Assembly (NCBI GenBank): GCA_026391655.1
Contig: JAPLDR010000108.1
Location: 12,058-56,342, forward strand
DNA from: Bacteroidia bacterium
GTDB taxonomy: Bacteria; Bacteroidota; Bacteroidia; Bacteroidales; Prolixibacteraceae
Direction of reading: 5' to 3'
DNA length: 44,285 nucleotides
Shown: piece by piece, positions 32,559 to 41,854 of the stretch
Position numbering within the stretch: the first letter of the stretch is position 1
Layout of the letters: each line of letters opens with the position of its first letter
Made by a program: the position numbers and the translations under genes
The notes under the pieces: generated by a model
Database searches by the model: none
What the model was told of the DNA's origin: nothing
What the model saw: the letters and a program-made list of their open reading frames with translations, nothing else

Positions 32559-33890
32559 CTATTTATCTTTTGTGAATAAATAAACACCTCCGCTCTGCTT
32601 CAATGTCAGTTCGTTTTTATCCGGGTTAAATTCAATAATCACTCCGGCCTGGTCAAATTTAAATTTGTCTTTTTCAGTAGCTTCAAGCGGGAAGGAGGAT
32701 TGTCCTGTTGCTTGTGCAATAAGTTTTGAGTCGTCTTTTGTTATTGCGATTTTTAACGGAAGTTGGGTACTCGAATAAATACCTAAATACTTGTCGAGGT
32801 CTTCCGATTTTAAAGAAAGGGAATTGAATGTTGGGATTGAATAATCGCGACCAAAATAAATACTTAAAACGCCAATCAGAATATCGTTCATCGGAAATAC
32901 CATCCCGTTCGTACAATAAGCAACGGCTAAGCTATCTTCAGGGAAATAGGCCAGGTTCGATCCAAAGCCATCAATACCACCATTATGCCCATAGGCTTTT
33001 TTTGTATTGAATGGTATTTGAAACATCCCCATTCCATAGCCTTCTGTGATCGTTTTCATTTGATCTAAGCTCTTTTGAGAAACCAATTTCAATGAAAATA
33101 ATGCTTCAATAAACTTGGTAAGATCAGTAGGAGTTGACACTATAGAACCTGCACCGCCGGGAATACTCATATCTGTTTCAGGCATTTGCTTCCAGCTACC
33201 TGCAAACTGAAAAGAATAACATTCATTGTTGTTCGTATTGATCTTGCCTCCATAATAAGTTTTTGAAAGCCCGATCTTAGAAGTTATCCTTTGCCTCAGA
33301 TTGATAGAATAGGATTGTTTGGTAATCTTTTCAATGATATATCCCAAAATAACAAAGTTAGCGTTACTATACGCTGCTTTTTCATTTGGCTGAAAATCAA
33401 CCTTGTTTTTAGAAATGACGGCAAGCATTTCATCCTGGGTTTTCGGTTGTGTCATCCATGTAGCATACTCAGCGTCGTCAGTGAAATTGTGTAACCCGCT
33501 TCGATGATTAAGCAAGTTGCCAATGGTAATTTTGCTCGCATTTGGCAGTTTTGGAAAATAGGAATCTAAGGTTGTAGTGAGTTTTAATTTCCCCTCTTCA
33601 ACAAGCTGGAAAATCATTGTAGCAGTAAACATTTTCGAAATTGAACCAATTCTGTATTCGGTCAAAGTCGTGGATGGTTTCTTCCCGTTGTCGGTTATGG
33701 AACTGTAACCAATTGCGCGGCTATAAATCACATTTCCGTTTTTCGACAGGGTTAAACTACCCATTGCCTTCTCTTTTTGGGCAAGAACATCGAACAAGCG
33801 ATCAAGTTTTGGTTTGTCAAAGTTTTGAGCATAAACTGTCCCAAATGAAAGTCCTGATAGCAGGATTGCTGTAAAGATTGTGTTTTTCAT
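32559..33890 (-). CDS. Class C beta-lactamase-fold serine hydrolase, secreted
   Basis: This 443-residue protein has a signal peptide (about 1-22, ending GTVYAQ). The penicillin-binding-protein fold signature is complete: SxxK as Ser83-Ile-Ser-Lys86 in YRIGSISKMF, YxN as Tyr174-Ser-Asn176 in KAAYSNANFV, and a GHNGG motif in KKAYGHNGGIDGFGSN at the third site. NHRSGLHNF is also typical. After the catalytic domain (to about 340) follows a C-terminal beta domain (about 345-443, LGIYSSTQLPLKI) seen in esterase- or peptidase-like family members rather than antibiotic-resistance enzymes. A peptidase or esterase role in the periplasm is therefore more likely than beta-lactam resistance. The GH127-like gene follows on the same strand, 71 bases away. 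Confidence 0.9.
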   Translation of the reverse strand: MKNTIFTAILLSGLSFGTVYAQNFDKPKLDRLFDVLAQKEKAMGSLTLSKNGNVIYSRAIGYSSITDNGKKPSTTLTEYRIGSISKMFTATMIFQLVEEGKLKLTTTLDSYFPKLPNASKITIGNLLNHRSGLHNFTDDAEYATWMTQPKTQDEMLAVISKNKVDFQPNEKAAYSNANFVILGYIIEKITKQSYSINLRQRITSKIGLSKTYYGGKINTNNNECYSFQFAGSWKQMPETDMSIPGGAGSIVSTPTDLTKFIEALFSLKLVSQKSLDQMKTITEGYGMGMFQIPFNTKKAYGHNGGIDGFGSNLAYFPEDSLAVAYCTNGMVFPMNDILIGVLSIYFGRDYSIPTFNSLSLKSEDLDKYLGIYSSTQLPLKIAITKDDSKLIAQATGQSSFPLEATEKDKFKFDQAGVIIEFNPDKNELTLKQSGGVYLFTKDK

Positions 33891-33967
33891 TATGTGGTTC
33901 TTTTATTATTAAGTTATTGTCTTTTATTGTAATATAAATGTTTGCATTCAATCGTTGATTTTACTTC

Positions 33968-34489
33968 TTATTTCATCCATTGCATGGGGTATCCAAGTCG
34001 TATTTTTATATCCTCCATCTCGGCACAATGCCACATCTCATGTTTGAAACTCCACGAAAGTGCTTCATATTTTATCTCTGCCCTTGGATGTTTGAAAGGA
34101 ATTGGTTCAAGCTTTTCATCCAATTGTTCTTCCGAAAGCTTCATTAAATTCTCAATCGCGGTATTATGCACCAATTCCAAATCTTCTTTTAATTTTTTAA
34201 CTGGAATCAAATCATTTGATAATGACCTATGTAATGACCCCATTCCATAAAATAACCGATTATATCTATCCAACGGCATATGCTCAGCGACTTTTGCATT
34301 CCGGCCACTAATCACAGTTAATGTATGAAAATTTTGGCTGACAATCAGATGCCCAACCTGCCACGCAAAATTTGAATCGGTACTGTCAGGTATCCGATAC
34401 CACATGTCTTCGGGTAATTCCCCGATCAACCTAATGGTGAAATTTCGTGTCTCAATTATCTGGTCTCTTAAAAATTCAATTTTATTCAT
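33968..34489 (-). CDS. DinB-like four-helix protein
   Basis: The 173-residue cytoplasmic protein has no signal peptide. The DinB/YfiT-like helical bundle is recognisable by its metal-type histidines: WQVGHLIVSQNFH after an N-terminal helix (LRDQIIETRNFTIRLIGELP) and SWSFKHEMWHCAEMEDIK near the C-terminus. Proteins of this superfamily include thiol-dependent transferases and damage-induced proteins of unclear role, common as single genes in Bacteroidota. The start ATG at 34489 is the first possible one. There is a 78-base gap to the serine hydrolase gene downstream and 124 bases to the lipoprotein gene upstream. Its substrate is unknown. Confidence 0.85.
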   Translation of the reverse strand: MNKIEFLRDQIIETRNFTIRLIGELPEDMWYRIPDSTDSNFAWQVGHLIVSQNFHTLTVISGRNAKVAEHMPLDRYNRLFYGMGSLHRSLSNDLIPVKKLKEDLELVHNTAIENLMKLSEEQLDEKLEPIPFKHPRAEIKYEALSWSFKHEMWHCAEMEDIKIRLGYPMQWMK

Positions 34490-34613
34490 ATTGATACTTT
34501 TGGTTCAATTTCTACATTTGGCTTACGTTAGGGTATTAAATGAAGTCTTAATCGTTACAAACGACTGACAGCGTGCTCCTTGTTTCAAACGAAGGGTATC
34601 CTGGATAAATAAG

Positions 34614-35054
34614 TTATTCGTTTACAACCAGTACCAATTCTTTCTGTTTACAATAATTTATAATTTCATTTTTAGTATTGCTATCAGGTAATGAAAGATT
34701 TCCGTAATTAACACGCCAGCATTTACTTAACCATCCTTCGCCAATCCAAAATATATTTTCTTTTACCGGAAACTTATTAAGTAACATTTTAAGCGAATCT
34801 TTACCAATAACAGCGATTTTATTTGTAGTGACTTCATCATATGTTTTCAATCTGTTTGTCCCTATCAGAATTGAATAATTCCAAACATTTCCATTCGGCC
34901 AGCTATATAATTCCCAGCCTTTCATTGAAGAAGAAAATGATAGTGTATCAAGTTTTGTGGAGTTTGTGGCCTGGCTGTTCTCATCCGAACATTTTACAAA
35001 ATTAAAGGAGATAACAATCACTGAAACAACGATTAATATTTGTAGTTTTTTCAT
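34614..35054 (-). CDS. Small putative lipoprotein of unknown function
   Basis: This 146-residue protein has the lipoprotein-like N-terminus MKKLQILIVVSVIVISFNFV followed by KCSDENS, so Cys at about 22 may be acylated. The remainder (LDTLSFSSSMKGWELYSWPN, NYSILIGTNRLKTYDEVTTN, WIGEGWLSKCWRVNYGNLSL) is a compact domain of about 115 residues with several Trp residues. I do not recognise the family; one could be searched from the WELYSWPN block. It is on the same strand as the DinB gene, probably in its own unit, and faces the long spacer before the NlpC/P60 gene. It is predicted to be membrane-attached and exposed to the periplasm or outside. Confidence 0.7.
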   Translation of the reverse strand: MKKLQILIVVSVIVISFNFVKCSDENSQATNSTKLDTLSFSSSMKGWELYSWPNGNVWNYSILIGTNRLKTYDEVTTNKIAVIGKDSLKMLLNKFPVKENIFWIGEGWLSKCWRVNYGNLSLPDSNTKNEIINYCKQKELVLVVNE

Positions 35055-35443
35055 CTTCCTGTTTATTAGTTAATTGTAAACAATTAATGGTTGCTATAAG
35101 TAGTTATTCAAGTATAACCGTTGAACTTAGAAGAAATTTATCTCAAAGTTATATAATATTTTAAAGTATGGCGATTTATATCTTCAATTTTTTACCTGTT
35201 TATGTCATGTATCCATACAAATCAAATTATGCATTTTCCCCAAATATGAAGATCTTATTAAAAAGTTTTGGAAACCAATTGGTGAGATTGTTTTGAATCC
35301 GACCTGCTTAATTTGGCCAATCTAAATCAAATGCCTACTTTGACACCTGAAATAATTCCAATAAGTAATTATTTCAGGTAGTTTTTATTTATATAAAGAG
35401 CTTATTACAACAGGCGAATAACTTAGTAAATAACTCAATTACA
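35055..35443. other. Spacer of about 390 bp between divergent genes
   Basis: No protein-coding gene is supported here. It contains AT-rich DNA, a strong perfect hairpin (35345-35379) 65 bases before the NlpC/P60 gene, and both promoters must lie in it. Short open frames at 35230-35340 are too weak to call. Confidence 0.5.
35345..35379 (+). terminator. Perfect 13-bp hairpin with T-run, upstream of the NlpC/P60 gene
   Basis: ACCTGAAATAATT (35345-35357) and AATTATTTCAGGT (35367-35379) form a perfect 13-bp stem with a nine-base loop, followed by AGTTTTTATTTA on the plus strand. That is the form of an intrinsic terminator reading rightward, although no rightward gene ends here. It may act as an attenuator in the leader of the downstream gene or end a small RNA. 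Confidence 0.65.
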
Positions 35444-35953
35444 ATGAGAAAGAAGATTTCTTTTATTATTATAGTTTTACTGATATCCTTTTCATTACAA
35501 TCAAAGAATAAAGCATCAAATTCGGAATTGGATAAATCAGTAAGCGCTCCAATCAGCCTTAAAAGAGCTGATGTCATCCGGTTTGCAAAAAATCTTCTGG
35601 GTACTCCATATCGTTTTGCATGCAGCAATCCTAAAAAAGGTTTTGATTGTTCCGGATTCGTAAATTATGTTTATAAAAAGTTTAAAATAAAGCTACCCAG
35701 GAGTTCCGCTGCCTTTGGAGCTCTCGGAAAAGGACTAAAACCAGAAGAATTTAAAGAGGGTGACGTGTTAGTTTTTTATGGATTTAAAAATAAGACACGA
35801 ATTGGTCATGTAGGCATTATTTGTGAGGCGGCAGGAATGAATTCTAAATTTATACATTCATCCTCGGGTAAGGCCAAGGGTGTAATCATCAGCGAATTGA
35901 GTTCAGACATGTATAAGCGACGTTTTTACAAATGCGTTGATGAGATAAACTAA
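35444..35953 (+). CDS. NlpC/P60-family cell-wall peptidase, secreted
   Basis: This 169-residue protein has a signal peptide (about 1-20) and a single NlpC/P60 domain (about 38-165). The catalytic triad is visible: Cys69 in KGFDCSGFVNYVY, His122 in RIGHVGIICEA and His138 in SKFIHSSSGKAKG. RSSAAFGALGKGLKPEEFKE and GDVLVFYG are also typical. These enzymes cut peptide bonds in peptidoglycan stem peptides, often after D-Glu. There is no SH3 or LysM domain, so it is a minimal enzyme. It is a lone gene transcribed away from its neighbours. A strong hairpin 65 bases upstream may control it by attenuation, which is inference. Confidence 0.92.
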   Translation: MRKKISFIIIVLLISFSLQSKNKASNSELDKSVSAPISLKRADVIRFAKNLLGTPYRFACSNPKKGFDCSGFVNYVYKKFKIKLPRSSAAFGALGKGLKPEEFKEGDVLVFYGFKNKTRIGHVGIICEAAGMNSKFIHSSSGKAKGVIISELSSDMYKRRFYKCVDEIN

Positions 35954-36037
35954 ATGGAAAAGCATGCAGTTGTGGCAGATTTGTAATCTGAACCAGCGGC
36001 TACCTATTTTTGACTTTTATATGTCCAAATGAGCAGG

Positions 36038-37954
36038 TTAGTAACCAGGATTTTGAATGAGATTTTTATTTGCCGCCATTTCATTATTCATGATTGGGAA
36101 GAAGTAGTATTTGTTTTGCCATGACCTGTTATCGCCAGGGAAATCGCCTGACCTAAATTCGGGTACCGACCAGGTGGAACCATCTGGTTTCCTGTAATTG
36201 TCGGATCTTTTTCCTTTATATCCTGAAGGTGGAATAAAAAACCGGGTATAATCCGTATCGTCGGAAGTAGTGGCCGTCACATAATTAACATACACTTTAT
36301 GTGTTTGATGATAAGCTTCAGGGCCAATCAACCACCGGCGAACATCCCAGAAGCGTTGATCTTCAAAAACCATTTCTACCCGGCGCTCATGACGGTATGC
36401 CTGGCGCAACGCATTACCCGCTAATGAAGTTGCAAGATCAGGTTGTCCTGCCCGTTTCCGTATCAGGTTGATATAGGTTCGCGCTTCAGCATCCTGTCCC
36501 AGTTCAATGCAGACTTCAGCATAATTCAAAAGAATTTCGGCATAACGGATATGCTTAAAAGGAATATCCTGTTTGCTAATCAAAGGATCGACAGCCGGAT
36601 CAATAAATTTCCGGAGGAAATAGCCCGAATAACTACCGCTCCAGTTGCTCATAGGACTGTATGGATTATCAAGTCCATGTTTTATCCCGATACCAGATAA
36701 ATTAGAGATATAGCCAACCTGAATTTTTCTGAAAGGGTCCTGGGTGATTAAATCGGCAGGACGAGTTCTCCAGGGAGCGCCTTCGTAAAGGATGGTGGCA
36801 TAAAACCTTGCCTCCCTGTATGTGTATGGAGATGATTTGTGAACCGGATTGTTCCAGTCGAATTTGCTACCGTTCTTCATTTCGTATTCATCGACTATAT
36901 CTCCAATAGGTGTATTGTTGGCCCAGTTGTGATAACCCCAAGAGCCACAGTACATTCCCGGATTATATCCATTCCAGTCTTCATCGGTATGCGAAGTAAA
37001 GTATTGTAAAAGAATATCTTCTTCAGTTCCTTTGGAAAGGAAGAAATCCACCAGATTTTGGGCCACTGAATCTGCCGGTGCAGGATTCTTCTTATACAGA
37101 TCGTATTTCCCCAAATCGATCACTGCTTTGGCTGCATCTTTGGCCGCCTGCCAGCGTGCAACGGCATCACCTGAAGTATAACCTAATAGCTCAGGTTTGG
37201 AGTACCCGTTTGTAACAACGCCATTTTTCGAAGGATTATGCAGGTCGCTGGCGGCATAAAGTAAAACGCGCGACTTGAGGGCCAGTGCCGCTCCTTTTGT
37301 GGCACGGCCTGCCAGTTTTGCATCAGTATATTCGACAGGCAAATTCAATGCTGCAGAATCAAGCTGACTGGCAATAAATTTGATACAATCGTTGTAAGAA
37401 TTGCGTGTAACGTAGAAATCATCGTTAATACCGTATGCTTTGGTAATAATTGGAACTCCGCCATACATGGCTACCAGGCTGGCATAAGTCCAGGCACGCA
37501 AAAAGTACACTTCGCCCTTTAATCGGCTAACCCAATTGTACTCATCGGTTTTTAGTGCGCCTATATTTGAAAAGAACAGGTTCGTTCTCCTGACATTTGA
37601 ATACAAGGGCGCCCATCGGAGGAGTTCAGTTTGCGGAGAAGACCAACCATCTCCCCAACCACATAGATCGTTAGCTGAAATCTCACCTTTATTGAAATTG
37701 GTCGTTCCCCAATCGGGTGTGAAGAATGATTCATCCGAGAAATCGGATAATCTTTTAATGGCGAAAGGCAATCCAAGTGCGTTTCGGTATATAGAGTTGA
37801 CAAACGTCTCTATTAAAGGAAGGTCACTCCAAACTTCTGTATCAGTAATTTCACTTAATGACGGTTTATTTAAAAACTGATCCGTGTTTTCACACGAAAA
37901 AACGGCTATTAAGCTGATAATGTATAGCATCCATCTTATTGCTGATTTTTTCAT
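36038..37954 (-). CDS. SusD/RagB-family nutrient-uptake outer-membrane lipoprotein (orphan)
   Basis: The 638-residue protein has a lipoprotein signal (about 1-21, IAVFSC) and the SusD layout. It starts FLNKPSLSEITDTEVWSDLP, carries helical TPR-like repeats (WRAGLGG-style Ala-rich helices and IRYAEILLNYAEVCIELGQD), and contains RHERRVEMVFEDQRFWDVRR, the most conserved SusD block, near residues 525-545. SusD lids capture glycans at the cell surface and pass them to a TonB-dependent SusC porin. No SusC gene is next to it: upstream is a 560-base spacer and then the cytochrome biogenesis gene, downstream a divergent peptidase. The partner must be elsewhere or lost. The glycan is unknown. Confidence 0.93.
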   Translation of the reverse strand: MKKSAIRWMLYIISLIAVFSCENTDQFLNKPSLSEITDTEVWSDLPLIETFVNSIYRNALGLPFAIKRLSDFSDESFFTPDWGTTNFNKGEISANDLCGWGDGWSSPQTELLRWAPLYSNVRRTNLFFSNIGALKTDEYNWVSRLKGEVYFLRAWTYASLVAMYGGVPIITKAYGINDDFYVTRNSYNDCIKFIASQLDSAALNLPVEYTDAKLAGRATKGAALALKSRVLLYAASDLHNPSKNGVVTNGYSKPELLGYTSGDAVARWQAAKDAAKAVIDLGKYDLYKKNPAPADSVAQNLVDFFLSKGTEEDILLQYFTSHTDEDWNGYNPGMYCGSWGYHNWANNTPIGDIVDEYEMKNGSKFDWNNPVHKSSPYTYREARFYATILYEGAPWRTRPADLITQDPFRKIQVGYISNLSGIGIKHGLDNPYSPMSNWSGSYSGYFLRKFIDPAVDPLISKQDIPFKHIRYAEILLNYAEVCIELGQDAEARTYINLIRKRAGQPDLATSLAGNALRQAYRHERRVEMVFEDQRFWDVRRWLIGPEAYHQTHKVYVNYVTATTSDDTDYTRFFIPPSGYKGKRSDNYRKPDGSTWSVPEFRSGDFPGDNRSWQNKYYFFPIMNNEMAANKNLIQNPGY

Positions 37955-38458
37955 TGTAGCAGATAGATTGATTTTTTTTCTGGTCCAGGTTCCTGTTATT
38001 CCGTTTTATCTCCCATCACAACTACCGTTAATAATAATAAATTTCAGTTCATTATTAAGTAATCTAATAATCATAAACTCCTTGGTTCTTGCATGCAGCA
38101 CCCCCAATATCTTTAAATGTAGTTTGTTTATCCTTCAGTTGAGAGTATCCCCAAAGTCAATCTCAGCACCAAAAAAATCTCAGATAATGATTTAATAATC
38201 CAACAAAGTTAACCAAATTAGATATTTACCAAACTTTTTTATATTTAATCTTCTTATCATTCTTGCCAGCATACCAAAAATAAATTTATCCAATCAATCG
38301 ACGATTGAAATTGTATATAACAAACATAGCTGGTTGATATAAAATTTCTTACTTCCATGATTAAAAGGATAAAAGGTTTGTTTATTAAAGGATTGAAAAT
38401 CCCAGGTCTGAAGGTTATAATTTGTCTTTCCCAAAGCTATAAAAAAAATCACGCAAAA
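37955..38458. other. Spacer of about 500 bp upstream of SusD
   Basis: This AT-rich region between the terminator of the cytochrome biogenesis gene and the SusD start shows no supported gene. It would be the usual place for a SusC gene or regulator, and neither is present. TACATTTA on the minus strand near 38112-38119 is a weak -7 candidate. Confidence 0.4.
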
Positions 38459-38491
38459 AGCCCTGACAGGTTTTGAAAATCTGTCAGGGCT
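38459..38491 (-). terminator. Intrinsic terminator of the CcsBA gene
   Basis: AGCCCTGACAG (38459-38469) and CTGTCAGGGCT (38481-38491) form a perfect 11-bp stem. On the minus strand the stem is followed by TTTTTGCG and a further T-run. It lies 25 bases after the stop codon of the gene at 38516, as expected for its terminator. Confidence 0.88.
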
Positions 38492-38515
38492 AATATGACT
38501 ATCATTCAGGTAACC

Positions 38516-41500
38516 TTATGGCTTCGCTGACTCCTTAAATTTATTTTCTTTCTTCCACGCTACGTAAGCAAGGACACCGATTAATGCAAATACAACAACT
38601 ACGACGAGCGGAAATTTCAACCCTTCGCCACTTCCATAGGAATGCAATCCCGACAAGTAATAGTTCACGCCAAGGTAGGTCATCAACACTGAAAGGAGAC
38701 CAATAACCGCCGCCAGGTTAAACGCAAACCAACCTTTAAATCCGGGTATCTGCCTCATATGTGTTATGAAACTGTACAACAGGATGGTTACCAATGACCA
38801 GGTTTCCTTTGGATCCCAGCCCCAATAACGCCCCCACGATTCGTTGGCCCATATCCCGCCAAGGAACGTCCCGATTGTAAGAAAATAAAGCCCGAGTATC
38901 ATCGCAGCCTCATTGATTACAGTCATTTGATCAACTGTCAACCTGATTCTATTACGGTTTTCCGGATTCTGAAAAGCGGTCATCAGCAGGTTTATAAGCC
39001 CTATAATAGCGCTTACACCTACAAAACCATAACTGGCAGTGATAATCGCCACATGGATTGTCAACCAGTATGATTTAAGTACAGGGACAAGATTTGTTAT
39101 TTCGGGGTTTAGCCAGCTCATCTGGGCCACAAAAAGGGTGAGACCCGAAAGAATTGCTGCGGCTGCAAGCACCATAGGATTACGACGGGCGAAGATCAAA
39201 CCTGCAAACATTCCGGCCCAGGCAATATAGATCATTGATTCGTATCCATCGCTCCAGGGCATATGACCCGCAACATATCCACGGACAATCAACCCTGTCG
39301 TATGGGCCAGGAAACCGGCAAACAAACCGATAACCGCATAGTTGACTGCCTTTTTGAGCAAAGCCTTACCAGTAAACAACGAATAAAAGAAAAACCCAAG
39401 CAGGACAAAACCGAGCAGGACATACCAACCGGAGAGATCCTTAAAAATATTGATGTGATTGTACAAAATTTCGAGCTGCTGTTTCGTCTTTCCAGGAATT
39501 AGAGCCGATCCGTATTTCTGTTGATAACCCATAATATCGGAAATCGATTTAATACTCAATTGTTGATTACCACTTCGCAAAGCTGATATGAAATTGGGAA
39601 AAGCATTGGATACAAACACCGAGTCGGAACTAAAATTGACAGGAATCAGTCCGACAGGCGCATACCAGGTTTGGTCGGCACGATTGGTGGATGGGAAGAC
39701 ACGGAGCATATCACCATGATAAACCTGATAAACAACATTAAGCCGATCGTCAACTTTAATCACATTGTTGTCAAAAGCCTTTCGCTCAGCCGGTTTCTTT
39801 CCATAAGCGATTTGCACGTCATTGGCCAATTTATAATTTCCCTGCTGATCGAAGAAATCGTTAAATGAGGCTTTCCCCCCACTACGACCAAGTCTTGCTT
39901 CTATCTGATCGTCAGAGATGGCGATCATCTCAACCTGCTGCCACCCAATCGGATTCATCGACATTCCGAGTACCACCTGTTCAGGCACCTGTCCTAAAAG
40001 GTTTTCGGAACGCGAGACTTTCATCACCACCTCATATGCCACTGTGCTGAAAGGTTTGATTCTTCCGTCGTGCCCTTGTACCCAAACTTTTGCAAACTCT
40101 TTGGCAATTACAGGTGATACAGGCTGAGGTTCTGCGGCACTTGCAGAAAAACCGCTTAGTAATAACAGCAGCACTACCAGCGTACCTCCTGCAGAGGCAC
40201 GTTTCATCAATCCATAGAAATGACTCCTGGGGTTAAAGATCGATAAAAGAATTCCCAGAAAGAGAAAGAAATAACCCAGGTAAGTGAGTGTCGTTCCTGC
40301 AATATCTTTATTGACGGAAAGAATAGTGCCTCTCTCATCCTGATCGTAAGAAGATTGGTAGAAACGATATCCCCTGTGTTTAAGAACATTATTCATGAAT
40401 ATTTTATGATCTTCATTCAAACCCTGCTCCTTATCTGTGAGGGTAATCAGACTTTCATACGACGAAGGGCTGTTGGAGCCCGGATACCTTTTGAGAACAA
40501 AATCGTTCAATTTCAGTGAGAAAGGCAACACTGTTTCTTCCGGCCCGATCCACATTTTATAATTCACCCCTTCGAAGGTTCCTGAATATTTTGGAGTTTC
40601 ATTCTGTGACGAGGTCCAGAGTGTGATTAACTGTTGTTTTTGGTTGTCATTTAGCTGAACAATCAGCGCATTTTCACCTGTTGGTGTTCCGTTACCGGCA
40701 ACGGCTACAGCTTTAGCGGCAGGTAAAAACCTTTTCACCACGATAGTAATATTTGTCGTCCGGTAGATTACTTTTTCGGAACAGGCAATTTCTTTCCCGG
40801 GAGGAAACACAAGCGCATCCTTACCCTGCATATCCATCACACTGATAGTATCTTTGGAAAAAAGTCTTAGAGAATCGCCTTTAAAATTAAACCGGACAGC
40901 CGATTCGGCATTAAAACCAATCGTTGTTCCATTTGGTGTAATAACCTGACCGGATCGCAGCAATTCCGAATGCATAACGCCACTTTGCGCATATACCAGA
41001 TCAATAATCGGTTCTCCCTGTGCATCAGCCTCCACACTGCGTTGTGCATCAGCAAAATAATTCACCGACTTTATCACAACCTTCTTGTTACCGAATTTGA
41101 TCTCATCCGAAAATTTATTTCCGGAAGCCGCAGTGAAGTTTGCCGATTCGGACAATCGCTGTTCTTTGCCTTGATATTCAGCAGCTATATTAAATTTAAT
41201 TTCCGAAGAAACGATAATATTGGTACTCTCCCCTTCGCGGATGTGAACCACTCCTTCACTTCCAAAATAGCGGGTTACGCCGGCTCCAATAATGACAAGA
41301 ATAAAAGCAAGATGAAAAACACCCATCGTAAGCTTTTGAAACTTATACATTTTAAATCTGATAAAATTGGCAACCATATTAATCGTGAGTAGCAGCATGA
41401 TCAGTTCGAGCCACCATGAGTTATAAACCATTGCACGAGCCGCCTCAACACCATAGGCATTTTCGACAAACGTGGCAAAGCCTAATGAAAAAGCGAACAG

Positions 41501-41557
41501 AATCAACAGAAATCCTGCTGTCGCAATAGAGAAAAGAAATTTGAAAAAATTCTTCAT
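38516..41557 (-). CDS. ccsBA: Fused cytochrome c biogenesis protein CcsB-CcsA (system II, CcsBA)
   Basis: This 1013-residue protein starts at the ATG at 41557; a frame-extending start at 41614 adds 19 residues before the first helix. The N-terminal half is ResB/CcsB-like: membrane helices near 5-25, 40-55 and 75-95, a large periplasmic part, then YRFYQSSYDQDERGTILSVN and another helix. The C-terminal third (about 745-1000) is CcsA-like with about eight helices and the heme-handling WWD motif, ANESWGRYWGWDPKETWSL. The fused protein exports heme and attaches it to CXXCH motifs of periplasmic c-type cytochromes. A long domain in the middle (about 500-720) has a signal-like segment. It is single-copy and stands alone, with its own terminator. 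Confidence 0.93.
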   Translation of the reverse strand: MKNFFKFLFSIATAGFLLILFAFSLGFATFVENAYGVEAARAMVYNSWWLELIMLLLTINMVANFIRFKMYKFQKLTMGVFHLAFILVIIGAGVTRYFGSEGVVHIREGESTNIIVSSEIKFNIAAEYQGKEQRLSESANFTAASGNKFSDEIKFGNKKVVIKSVNYFADAQRSVEADAQGEPIIDLVYAQSGVMHSELLRSGQVITPNGTTIGFNAESAVRFNFKGDSLRLFSKDTISVMDMQGKDALVFPPGKEIACSEKVIYRTTNITIVVKRFLPAAKAVAVAGNGTPTGENALIVQLNDNQKQQLITLWTSSQNETPKYSGTFEGVNYKMWIGPEETVLPFSLKLNDFVLKRYPGSNSPSSYESLITLTDKEQGLNEDHKIFMNNVLKHRGYRFYQSSYDQDERGTILSVNKDIAGTTLTYLGYFFLFLGILLSIFNPRSHFYGLMKRASAGGTLVVLLLLLSGFSASAAEPQPVSPVIAKEFAKVWVQGHDGRIKPFSTVAYEVVMKVSRSENLLGQVPEQVVLGMSMNPIGWQQVEMIAISDDQIEARLGRSGGKASFNDFFDQQGNYKLANDVQIAYGKKPAERKAFDNNVIKVDDRLNVVYQVYHGDMLRVFPSTNRADQTWYAPVGLIPVNFSSDSVFVSNAFPNFISALRSGNQQLSIKSISDIMGYQQKYGSALIPGKTKQQLEILYNHINIFKDLSGWYVLLGFVLLGFFFYSLFTGKALLKKAVNYAVIGLFAGFLAHTTGLIVRGYVAGHMPWSDGYESMIYIAWAGMFAGLIFARRNPMVLAAAAILSGLTLFVAQMSWLNPEITNLVPVLKSYWLTIHVAIITASYGFVGVSAIIGLINLLMTAFQNPENRNRIRLTVDQMTVINEAAMILGLYFLTIGTFLGGIWANESWGRYWGWDPKETWSLVTILLYSFITHMRQIPGFKGWFAFNLAAVIGLLSVLMTYLGVNYYLSGLHSYGSGEGLKFPLVVVVVFALIGVLAYVAWKKENKFKESAKP

Positions 41558-41720
41558 TCGAATAAATTTTAGATTGCTAAAATAGATAAAAAACAAAGAC
41601 CGGTAATTGTTCACAGGTCCTGGATAACTATTTATATCTATAATACAAAATTGGGTGGGTAATATGTAGTTACTTCAATGTTTGCGAATGGTTATTAGTG
41701 TCTGGAGACATATAAGGTCC

Positions 41721-41833
41721 CATGCTAAAAAGTGTTGGGGAGTTCGGGGCTGCGTTTCTGTCAGACGTTAATGAACTTACCTGCGAGCAATAAACTTCCC
41801 ATTGCAATTTCTACCCCAATAATTTTTAGTATG
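41721..41833. repeat. Imperfect palindrome, element A
   Basis: CATGCTAAAAAGTGTTGGGG (41721-41740) pairs with CCCCAATAATTTTTAGTATG (41814-41833) at 17 of 20 positions, around a 73-base centre. GTTAGCT follows the right arm. It lies in the 297-base spacer before the CcsBA gene and marks one end of the small-gene stretch on the right. Confidence 0.6.
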
Positions 41834-41854
41834 TGTTAGCTGTTGCCCATTTTA

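Noticed and set aside
32559-33890. Antibiotic-resistance beta-lactamase
   Set aside because: The class C fold motifs are present, but the extra C-terminal beta domain and the setting next to a glycan enzyme fit a serine peptidase or esterase.
37955-38458. Hidden or degraded SusC gene upstream of SusD
   Set aside because: The spacer is only ~500 bases, AT-rich, with no plug- or barrel-like sequence in any frame that I could recognise.
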